From EC70 sp018675395 (GTDB lineage: Bacteria; Verrucomicrobiota; Verrucomicrobiia; Verrucomicrobiales; DEV007): a stretch of 5,904 nucleotides of DNA. Of this stretch, positions 1 to 5,904 are shown piece after piece. Made by a program: the position numbers and the translations under genes. Location of the stretch: NCBI GenBank assembly GCA_018675395.1, contig JABGYE010000356.1:1-5904 (forward strand), written 5' to 3'. A model generated the notes under the pieces. It ran no database searches. It saw only the letters and a list, made by a program, of their open reading frames with translations, and had not been told where the DNA came from. Every line of letters begins with the position of its first letter. The stretch's first letter is position 1.

Positions 1-709
1 ACTCGGATTGGCTCATACCTTTGGGCTCTCGCCGATGTTTGCGGTTGGGTTGATGATTCTCGCTCTGTGTCCGGGAGGGGTGACGAGTAATCTTCTCGCT
101 AAACTCGCTAAAGGGAACGCGCCGCTGTCGATCTCTCTCACGGCAATCACGAGCTTGCTGTCAATCCTTACCGTGCCTTTGCTGGTCGCTTTCAGCTTTA
201 ATCATTTTATGGGGGATGATGCGCAACCTGTCGATGTTACCCGGCTCGGTCTAACGATGTTCTTGATCACGGCATTGCCTGTGGCGATCGGAATGGCCTT
301 GACGGCCAAATCTCCTGCGCTGGTGGAGAAGATGGCGCCGAGTGTGTCGCGCGCAGCTGTGGTGCTATTCGTGGTAATTATTGTCGTGGCCTTAGCGAAG
401 AACTGGGAAGTCTTCTCGAGTAACCTTGGTACTTTGGGGCCCGTGGCGGTATTGTTGAACATTGCGATGCTTGGGATTGGGCTCGCTTCGGCCAAGGTGC
501 TGCGGCTTGACGATCGGGACGCGACGGCTATTTCGATTGAGTCCGGCGTGCAGAACGGGACGCTAGCGATCGCGGTTGGAAGCATTGTGGCGGCGGTCGA
601 GGGTCAGGTCCTTCCACCGGCGACAGTTCCGGCAGCAGTCTACAGCATCACGATGTATTTTGTTTGCGTGCCATTCGTTTTCTGGAGACGCCGGACTATT
701 AACAAGTGA
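1..709 (+). CDS. Bile acid:sodium symporter (BASS) family transporter, 5' end outside window
   Basis: Integral membrane protein of the BASS/SBF family, which couples uptake of organic anions to sodium. The substrate cannot be told from sequence; many bacterial members move compounds other than bile acids. The frame is open from the first full codon at position 2, so the TTG at 8 is probably internal and the true start lies upstream. About 235 residues are visible against roughly 300 for the family, so some 65-80 N-terminal residues are missing. Counting from the TTG codon, two family hallmarks are clear: CPGGVTSN (about 21-28) and ESGVQNGTLA (about 178-187), which correspond to the sodium-site and crossover regions of known BASS structures. 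About seven hydrophobic segments are visible and the protein ends in a basic WRRR tail. The gene is more G+C-rich than the operon that follows and is separated from it by 80 bases with a promoter, so it is probably an independent unit. Family assignment is firm; substrate is unknown. Confidence 0.9.
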   Translation, partial: LGLAHTFGLSPMFAVGLMILALCPGGVTSNLLAKLAKGNAPLSISLTAITSLLSILTVPLLVAFSFNHFMGDDAQPVDVTRLGLTMFLITALPVAIGMALTAKSPALVEKMAPSVSRAAVVLFVVIIVVALAKNWEVFSSNLGTLGPVAVLLNIAMLGIGLASAKVLRLDDRDATAISIESGVQNGTLAIAVGSIVAAVEGQVLPPATVPAAVYSITMYFVCVPFVFWRRRTINK

Positions 710-749
710 GCCCGAGTGATTGTGAGCTGAGGGTAAGCGGTGCATAGGG

Positions 750-778
750 TTGCGTAAAGGATCGATCTTGCCTATAAT
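750..778 (+). promoter_or_regulatory. Predicted sigma70-type promoter for the cytochrome/DUF1552 operon
   Basis: A -35-like TTGCGT (750-755) and a perfect TATAAT (773-778) are separated by 17 bases, the optimal housekeeping spacing. It lies in the only gap upstream of the operon. A transcript would start near 785, giving a leader of only about 8 bases before the ATG at 793. The match is seen directly; activity is inferred. Confidence 0.55.
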
Positions 779-792
779 TAGCAATTAAGTTG

Positions 793-3555
793 ATGAGTGT
801 GTTTGCTTTAAAGAGAATTCTATCTGTGATCTTAGATCGAACAAGATCGGTGAGCGTAAATCATAGTGTTTCTTCATCTCCAAACTCGTTTGATAGGCTG
901 CAGAAATGGCAGGAACTGAAAAATAATTCCCTGTCACTGACCAAGTTTATTTTATTAGTAAATTTGGCATGTTCGTCTCTGCTAAAAGCTCAAGATTCTT
1001 CCGCAAGTGTGAAAGATTTTGATAAGGGGATTGGGCCCATTCTTCAACAATATTGTTACGACTGCCATGGGTCCAAAAAAACCAAGGGAAAAGTTAAGCT
1101 GACTGACTACAGGTCATGGGCTGACCTTGAGAAGCATCCAGAACTCATTGAAAAAATGATTGAGGCATTGGATAAAAATGAAATGCCACCTGAAGAGGAG
1201 GAACAGCCCAGTGGAGCTCAACGTGAAATGATGTTATTGGAACTTGGAAAGGCATTTAAGAATGCCACGGCGAATCGTCAACCTGTAACCCCATTACGCC
1301 TTCGGCGCATGAACCGTTTTGAATACGGTAATGTGGTGAGGGATCTCTTCGATCTTGAGTCTTGGGTATACTCAATTAACGATCGGATTATCCGGGACCA
1401 TAACAACTATTTCAGACCCGAAACAGGAAAAATGCCGGATGTTGCAAGAGTGGGTAATCGGATCATGGGTTTACAGCAAATGTTGGAAAATCGTTTACTA
1501 GGTGTGATGGCTTTTCCTAAAGACCCGCCTGCAGAGAACGGGTTCAACAATCGTGGGGACCATCTAAGTATGACTCCAACTTTAATGAAGGCTTTCTTGG
1601 AGCTCAGCCGTTCAGTTGTTAATGCAGAGAATTTTGATAAGAACTGTCGGGTCTGGAATGATTTATTTCAGGATCCCTCAAAGAAGCCAACGAAAACGAA
1701 ATTCGGCTCAATTATTGTGGATAAATCTGTAGAGAATCATAGCACGGGATTGACTCTTAGTGCCTGGATTCGCCCGACTAAGACAACTGAAGATTGGCAG
1801 ACAATTGTTCGTCGTGAGGATTCGTGGCGGCGCCAGTTGTTGGCCATCGGTGGGACCGGTGGGACCTGGGGTATTTGGATGGGCGCGGGCATTGATGGTC
1901 GCTATGTGGAATTCGGTGCCCCGGTAAAATCTAAGGTTCTTGGTGACGGTAAGTGGCATCACGTAGCCGGCACCTATGATGGGAATGAAATGAACCTTTA
2001 CGTGGACGGGAAACAGGTCGGTAGTAAGGAAATCAGTGGTAAGCTATTTACTCAAGGCAGACAGCCGATGAGTATAGGTTCTTATCAGAATGGTTCGAAT
2101 GAGAGAGAGACTTTCCAAGGAAATCTTAATGATATTCGCGTATTCAGGTCGAGTCTGACTAAACTCGAGATAGAGCAACTGGCTAATGGAAACCAGAACG
2201 TCTCAAAGGAGGAAATGGTTGGTAGTTGGAGGATGGATAAAGAGTCGGAACCAAAACTGATGCAACCAATTGAAAAAATAGCTCATGAACGCATTCAAAA
2301 ATTTCTTCTCAGAGCATTCAGACCTCCGGCTGACGCAAAAACTCTGAATTTGTACACGAACTATTTTGACAGGACCTATAAGGAAAGTGGCGATTTCACC
2401 ACAAGCATGAAGAGTGTTGTGTCAGGGGCCATGGCTTCACCGAGATTCATTATGGTTCATGACGAGGCGAGTGATGCCTCGACGGATTTTGATTCATATA
2501 ATTTGGCGACTCGACTTTCTTTTTTTCTATGGGGCTCCATACCTGATGAAGAATTATTGCAGTTAGCGAGTGAAGGAAAGCTTCAGGATCCTGAGTTTCT
2601 GGAAAAGCAAGTCGATCGCATGCTCAATGATCGGCGTGTAAAGAATTTTTGTGACAGTTTTGCGCCTCAGTGGCTGAAGATTAATAATGTGGTTTCTGCA
2701 TCACCTGATTTCAAATTGTATCGGGATTACTACTTTGGTGGTGATGACAAAATATCCTACAAGAGAGGAATGCACATGATGCTGGAAACGCTTCTTAATT
2801 TTGAAACGGTTTTTGTTGAGAACAGGCCAATCATGGAATTGATCGACTCTGACTTTACTTACCGAAGTCATTTGTTAGAGGAATGGTATGAAGGCAGGGC
2901 CGCTACCTATTCTATTAATGTAAACCTCCGTGATATTAATTTTACTAGGAAGCGGCTAACGGATAGAAGATATGGCGGAGTGATCACAACTGGAGCCGTG
3001 ATGGTGATGACATCGGGGCCATTTAGATCTTTGCCCATCACGCGAGGAGCTTGGGTATCCTCCGTTATTTTCAATGATCCTCCAGAGCCTCCGCCAGACG
3101 ATATTCCCGACCTAATAGCGGACGACTCTACACTAAAAGAGCAGGGTCTGACAGTTAGGCAAAAACTAAATCAGCACAGTAAAGACGCTCAGTGTGCGGG
3201 ATGTCATCAAAAAATTGATCCATTGGGATTTGCTTTGGAGAATTTTGATTTACTGGGCCGTTGGAGAGATAGCTACCGGACTGGAATAAAGGTGGACGCT
3301 AGCGGTAAATTATTTGGGGAACACGCCTTTCAGGACATTGTTGGTTTTAAGGAAGCTGTTCTCGCTGAAAAGGATCTTTTTGCCAATGCCTTTATTAGGC
3401 ATTTACTTTCATATAGTCTGGGAAGAGAGTTGACATTGACAGACCGCATCGCAGCGGATGAAATTACTAAAGCGAGTGAGAAGGATAATTATAAATTAAG
3501 AGACATTATCAAGAATATGGTGCTTCACCCAACATTTAACCAAAAGAGAAAATGA
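793..3555 (+). CDS. Secreted di-haem cytochrome-type protein, DUF1587-LamG-DUF1595-DUF1592-DUF1588-DUF1585
   Basis: Large exported protein of the Planctomycetota/Verrucomicrobiota cytochrome class; its reaction is not established. Domains by residue, counting from ATG 793: hydrophobic Sec-like segment (about 50-66, cleavage plausible after KA at 66); cytochrome c-like domain with CYDCH (88-92) and a possible axial methionine in EMPP (131); DUF1587 (about 168-270, LRRMNRFEYG); LamG jelly-roll (about 300-468, with LSAWIRP, KWHHVAGTYDG and LYVDGK); DUF1595 (about 495-555, ending in ASPRFI); DUF1592 (about 565-700, ATRLSFFLWGSIPDEEL); DUF1588 (about 725-825) with a second haem motif CAGCH (801-805) followed by KIDPLGFALENFD; and DUF1585 (about 845-917). 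Both CxxCH motifs are intact and the frame is unbroken. Start: TTG at 790 and ATG at 793 are adjacent and neither has a clear Shine-Dalgarno site. About 45 polar and basic residues precede the signal segment, so the true start may be later, though no in-frame ATG exists there. It overlaps the DUF1552 gene by 4 bases. Family is certain; function is inferred as extracytoplasmic redox. Confidence 0.92.
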   Translation: MSVFALKRILSVILDRTRSVSVNHSVSSSPNSFDRLQKWQELKNNSLSLTKFILLVNLACSSLLKAQDSSASVKDFDKGIGPILQQYCYDCHGSKKTKGKVKLTDYRSWADLEKHPELIEKMIEALDKNEMPPEEEEQPSGAQREMMLLELGKAFKNATANRQPVTPLRLRRMNRFEYGNVVRDLFDLESWVYSINDRIIRDHNNYFRPETGKMPDVARVGNRIMGLQQMLENRLLGVMAFPKDPPAENGFNNRGDHLSMTPTLMKAFLELSRSVVNAENFDKNCRVWNDLFQDPSKKPTKTKFGSIIVDKSVENHSTGLTLSAWIRPTKTTEDWQTIVRREDSWRRQLLAIGGTGGTWGIWMGAGIDGRYVEFGAPVKSKVLGDGKWHHVAGTYDGNEMNLYVDGKQVGSKEISGKLFTQGRQPMSIGSYQNGSNERETFQGNLNDIRVFRSSLTKLEIEQLANGNQNVSKEEMVGSWRMDKESEPKLMQPIEKIAHERIQKFLLRAFRPPADAKTLNLYTNYFDRTYKESGDFTTSMKSVVSGAMASPRFIMVHDEASDASTDFDSYNLATRLSFFLWGSIPDEELLQLASEGKLQDPEFLEKQVDRMLNDRRVKNFCDSFAPQWLKINNVVSASPDFKLYRDYYFGGDDKISYKRGMHMMLETLLNFETVFVENRPIMELIDSDFTYRSHLLEEWYEGRAATYSINVNLRDINFTRKRLTDRRYGGVITTGAVMVMTSGPFRSLPITRGAWVSSVIFNDPPEPPPDDIPDLIADDSTLKEQGLTVRQKLNQHSKDAQCAGCHQKIDPLGFALENFDLLGRWRDSYRTGIKVDASGKLFGEHAFQDIVGFKEAVLAEKDLFANAFIRHLLSYSLGRELTLTDRIAADEITKASEKDNYKLRDIIKNMVLHPTFNQKRK
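1849..1866 (+). repeat. Perfect 9-bp tandem duplication inside the LamG region
   Basis: GGTGGGACC occurs twice back to back (1849-1857 and 1858-1866), in frame, encoding Gly-Gly-Thr twice. It falls in a probable loop between LamG strands, just before WGIWMG. A slippage-type duplication or deletion here would change length by three residues without breaking the frame. Confidence 0.8.
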
Positions 3556-4832
3556 TGAAACATATTGATAGACGCAAATTCTTGTTCGGTGCCGGGGGGA
3601 CTGTGATGGCTCTTCCCTGGTTGGAAATGAATGCAGAGGAGCCGGCAACTAAAAAGTTAAAGGAGCCCTCACTGCGCTTTGCCTCATTCTATTCTCCGAT
3701 GGGTTTCGTGAGGGACCATTTTTTCCCTGAGAAGGGTAAAGAAGATTTTTTATCAATGCCCACTTTAAAACCACTAAAGAGTGTAGGTGAAAAAGTCACG
3801 ATGATCACGGGCCTTTCACGGATTAATGTGAGGGGTGTTGATGTTCATAATCAATGCAGTTCATGCTTCCTTTCGTCGGCCAATCCCAATGCTGACTTTG
3901 AATCTCCTTATCCAATGGACAGGACATTGGATCACCTGATTGCAGATAAGGTAAGTCAACGGACACCCATTAGATCCCTAGAACTGAACTGTAATACTTT
4001 TAAGGATCTTAGAGAATCGATCTATTTGGATAATATTTCGTGGTACGGCCCCGAACACGTGGCAACGACAATGAAGGATCCTCTCCAGGTTTACAAAACT
4101 CTGTTTCACACAGGCAAATCAGATAAGGACATTACAGATTTAATTTTGGAAGATGCCGCCAACTTTGAAAGAAAGTTGAGCCGTCATGATAAAGACAAGA
4201 TGGATGAGTACTTCACAGCCGTGAGAGAAATCGAAAAACAGATTGATAAGCTGAACAAGTATTACGCCATTAATGAAAGGGCCGACATGAAAGAGCCGGA
4301 CGAAGAGCCAATGACTCGTGGAGAGTACATAAGTATGATGGGTAAATTGCTTGTACTGGCATTCCAAGGAGACCTTACACATGTTGCGACGTTAATGCTT
4401 GCACCTGAAAGATGGGGAACGCCGCAGAGATTTCATGAATTGAATTTCACTAAATCGCACCATGGACTTACCCATTCTCAGGACAGAGAAGATGTAAAGA
4501 AGAGTCTCACAAGAGTTGACCGCTTTTATGTGGAGTTGTTTGCTGAAGTGTTGGAGCGTTTGGATTCAATAAAAGAGGGAGACGGAACTCTTCTGGATCA
4601 CTCAATAATCACTTTGGGTTCAGGATTAGGTGATGGAAAATATCACACTATGGATGAGCTTCCTGTTATTGTAGCGGGTTCTGCTAACGGCAAAATCAAG
4701 ACGGGCCGCATGATTAATTGTCCTGAAAAAACGCCGCTGGCCAATCTCTGGCTCTCGCAGGCTCAGTTAATGGGTACAGGTATGGAAAAATTTGCTGATA
4801 GTACCGGTCCTTTAGAAGGCTTGCTCGCCTAA
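3552..4832 (+). CDS. Tat-exported DUF1552 family protein
   Basis: Partner protein of the upstream cytochrome; DUF1552 genes recur next to DUF1592-type genes in Planctomycetota and Verrucomicrobiota, and no activity is established. The N-terminus carries a twin-arginine signal (DRRKFLFGAGG, arginines 7-8) with a hydrophobic stretch to about residue 22 and possible cleavage near A28, so export in folded form is expected. The body shows DUF1552-like blocks: RFASFYSPMGFV (42-53), MITGLSR (84-90), a histidine at 99 followed by CSSC (102-105), DRTLDHLIAD (123-132), SHHGLTHS (302-309), LGSGLGDGKYH (355-365), LPVIVAG (370-376) and TPLANLW (394-400). The final blocks loosely resemble the C-terminal metal-site region of DUF1501 and alkaline-phosphatase-like proteins, which is only a suggestion. 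The start overlaps the upstream stop as ATGA, and a second ATG at 3555 is equally possible; a weak AGAGA precedes both. The overlap implies translational coupling. At 426 residues, the length is normal and the gene is intact. Confidence 0.92.
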   Translation: MMKHIDRRKFLFGAGGTVMALPWLEMNAEEPATKKLKEPSLRFASFYSPMGFVRDHFFPEKGKEDFLSMPTLKPLKSVGEKVTMITGLSRINVRGVDVHNQCSSCFLSSANPNADFESPYPMDRTLDHLIADKVSQRTPIRSLELNCNTFKDLRESIYLDNISWYGPEHVATTMKDPLQVYKTLFHTGKSDKDITDLILEDAANFERKLSRHDKDKMDEYFTAVREIEKQIDKLNKYYAINERADMKEPDEEPMTRGEYISMMGKLLVLAFQGDLTHVATLMLAPERWGTPQRFHELNFTKSHHGLTHSQDREDVKKSLTRVDRFYVELFAEVLERLDSIKEGDGTLLDHSIITLGSGLGDGKYHTMDELPVIVAGSANGKIKTGRMINCPEKTPLANLWLSQAQLMGTGMEKFADSTGPLEGLLA

Positions 4833-4879
4833 GGTTATTGGAGTTAATAAAAAGAGTCGTCCTGCTTTTAGCAGTGCCC

Positions 4880-4930
4880 ACGAATCTTGGTTGGGATAAT
4901 TTCCCTTAAGACTTCGTTTGTCTATTTATT
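4880..4930 (+). terminator. Probable intrinsic terminator after the DUF1552 gene
   Basis: A hairpin forms between 4880-4888 and 4908-4917 (ACGAATCTT with AAGACTTCGT, one bulged C at 4912). It continues through two G-T pairs to an inner GGGA/TCCC stem (4893-4896 with 4902-4905) and a TAATT loop. The T-rich stretch TTTGTCTATTTATT (4917-4930) follows directly. The stem is imperfect and the tail is interrupted, so this is moderate evidence. It sits about 48 bases after the DUF1552 stop, where a terminator for the operon is expected. Confidence 0.45.
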
Positions 4931-4943
4931 GGATTCGGAATCC
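4931..4943. repeat. 13-bp palindrome in the convergent intergenic gap
   Basis: GGATTC and GAATCC flank a single G, forming a perfect inverted repeat that ends two bases before the stop codon of the minus-strand gene. As RNA it would fold as a short GGAT/ATCC stem. No T-run follows on either strand, so a simple terminator role is not supported; a protein-binding site or chance are both possible. Confidence 0.5.
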
Positions 4944-4945
4944 CC

Positions 4946-5904
4946 TTATGGTCGGTTCACCTGATTGCCTGACCACTTTTCCCATGTTCTAATGACATCC
5001 TCGCGGCCCTTGAAATCTTTGTAAACGGCAGCGGCAGTGAATCCAGTGTCTTTACCGATTTCGTAATCGCGGGCGAAAAAGACGAAATCCCACGCAGGGT
5101 TTCCTTTGCCTCCACCAGACGGTGACTGCGCAAAGCGAAGTTCTCCTCGGTCTGCAACATCTTTGAACATCATAATAAAGACCTTGCCATGAGAGATGCC
5201 GTAATAAAAGGGGTACAAATATTCGTATTCGGACACTCCTTGCACTAGCGAAATGTTGAAGCCTGGATCGATGGGCGGGTCCCAGTCGCTTCCTGCAGGA
5301 CGATGACTGGCCTGGTCACCGTGGGTCTTGGGAGCGTGGCTTATCCAGCGAGGCGTGACCTTGCCTTTTCTTGACCGGGACCGTCCAATGAAATGTATGG
5401 CCATGTCCTCGGGACCGTGGATGTAGGATGCAAAGAAGACTCCAATGTAGCCATGCTTTTTCCATGCATCCTGTAATGGCCTGAATTTGGCCCGCATCTC
5501 AATGGTATCTTCGCTGGTAAGCTCATAGGTTAGACGGCTCTGCAGTGGCCAGTTCGCTGTGCGTTTTTGGAAAATTTCAACTTTCTTCTCTTCTAATCTG
5601 CTCAGTTTGATAGGGGCTATTCTGGGCTCGAAAATGTTCCATTCATAGCTAGTTAAATCGCCGTTAAATATATGCTCGAAGTTGAGTCCGGAGTAGGCGG
5701 GAACAAAGAGTGTTCGTTTGGAGACTCCGTGATAGAGTTCCGAGATTCCGCTATAGCCTTGCCTGTGATCTTTACCGTAGGCCGCATTGTCAGCGATGAC
5801 GGCTCGAAGAGATTCTGACTCTATTAGTGCCTGAGAACCCTCATCAGCCTCAGATGATAATGGAGTTATACAAGATAAGATTACTATGATTATAATATTT
5901 TGAA
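4946..5904 (-). CDS. Secreted protein of unknown function, start codon outside window
   Basis: I do not recognise a named family. On the minus strand the frame is open without a stop from the window edge (5904) to the TAA at 4946-4948, giving 318 visible residues. The first ATG in frame (5497) is visible residue 136 and would remove almost half of the protein, so it is very probably internal. The visible N-terminus is a signal-peptide core (NIIIIVILSCITPL, residues 2-15) with plausible cleavage after SSEA (19). The missing part is therefore probably only a few residues. The mature part is rich in aromatic residues, His and charged residues, with distinctive blocks FVPAYSGLNFEHIFNGD (66-82), WNIFEPRIAPI (88-98), GYIGVFFASYIHGPEDMAIHF (151-171), HGDQASHRPAG (194-204), EYLYPFYYG (227-235) and AWDFVFFARDYEIG (270-283). 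This pattern would suit a beta-sandwich carbohydrate-active or mutarotase-like fold, which is a guess. No cytochrome CxxCH motif or C-terminal sorting signal is seen. It converges on the operon and so has its own promoter outside the window. Confidence 0.85.
   Translation of the reverse strand, partial: QNIIIIVILSCITPLSSEADEGSQALIESESLRAVIADNAAYGKDHRQGYSGISELYHGVSKRTLFVPAYSGLNFEHIFNGDLTSYEWNIFEPRIAPIKLSRLEEKKVEIFQKRTANWPLQSRLTYELTSEDTIEMRAKFRPLQDAWKKHGYIGVFFASYIHGPEDMAIHFIGRSRSRKGKVTPRWISHAPKTHGDQASHRPAGSDWDPPIDPGFNISLVQGVSEYEYLYPFYYGISHGKVFIMMFKDVADRGELRFAQSPSGGGKGNPAWDFVFFARDYEIGKDTGFTAAAVYKDFKGREDVIRTWEKWSGNQVNRP

Noticed and set aside
710..749. Terminator for the transporter gene
   Set aside because: No stable hairpin followed by T residues could be found between the stop and the promoter.
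202..784. Two minus-strand open frames (202-585 and 563-784) opposite the transporter gene and its downstream gap
   Set aside because: The first lies wholly opposite a clear BASS coding sequence; the second overlaps the same gene and the promoter gap. Neither translation resembles a known protein or has a convincing start.
1708..1962. Minus-strand open frame opposite the LamG region
   Set aside because: Antisense shadow of a well-supported domain, with no recognisable motifs.
2463..2481. CGAGGC/GCCTCG hairpin inside the cytochrome gene
   Set aside because: It is a six-base stem with a seven-base loop in coding sequence and no adjacent T-run; probably chance.
2520..2526. Run of seven T in the cytochrome gene as a programmed slippage site
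   Set aside because: The normal frame continues through conserved DUF1592 residues (LSFFLWG), so no frameshift is needed or indicated.
4140..4382. Minus-strand open frame opposite the DUF1552 gene
   Set aside because: Its hydrophobic-looking translation is the antisense of a charged helical stretch in a solid gene; no start signal was seen.
4849..4874. Terminator for the minus-strand gene formed by CTGCT/AGCAG and the opposite-strand T5
   Set aside because: The stem is only five pairs and the T-run starts eight bases later, too far for a convincing intrinsic terminator.
4957..5526. Two other-frame minus-strand open frames (4957-5160 and 5341-5526)
   Set aside because: They are out of frame with the continuous 318-residue reading frame, which alone carries the signal peptide and coherent protein-like composition.

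Overview
The window looks like part of a chromosome from the Planctomycetota/Verrucomicrobiota group. The main evidence is a two-gene operon of a type typical of these phyla. It encodes a secreted c-type cytochrome built from the DUF1587/DUF1595/DUF1592/DUF1588/DUF1585 modules, followed by a Tat-exported DUF1552 protein. The genus cannot be read from the sequence.

Layout. (1) Positions 1-709, plus strand: the C-terminal three quarters of a bile acid:sodium symporter (BASS) family membrane transporter, with its 5' end outside the window. (2) 710-792: a short intergenic gap with no visible terminator but a near-consensus sigma70-type promoter, whose -10 box lies only about 14 bases before the next start codon. 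(3) 793-3555, plus strand: the large di-haem cytochrome-type protein, which carries a LamG/concanavalin A-like jelly-roll domain between DUF1587 and DUF1595. (4) 3552-4832, plus strand: the DUF1552 protein, overlapping the previous gene by ATGA. (5) 4833-4945: a convergent intergenic region with a bulged hairpin and a T-rich tail (probable terminator) and a 13-bp palindrome. (6) 4946-5904, minus strand: a secreted protein of unknown function. Its frame stays open to the window edge and reveals a signal peptide, so the first internal ATG (5497) is not the true start.

The two central genes are almost certainly co-transcribed and translationally coupled. I infer that both products act outside the cytoplasm: the cytochrome through Sec with haem added in the periplasm, the DUF1552 protein folded and exported through Tat. 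No biochemical function is established for this recurring pair as far as I know. The LamG domain suggests that this cytochrome also binds a ligand, plausibly a carbohydrate. The convergent secreted protein could belong to the same extracellular lifestyle, but nothing in the sequence links it functionally.

Base composition changes between the transporter (65 of 120 bases G+C in positions 1-120) and the operon (51 of 120 in two sampled rows), so the two parts may have different histories. No RNA genes, CRISPR arrays, insertion sequences or attachment sites were seen.
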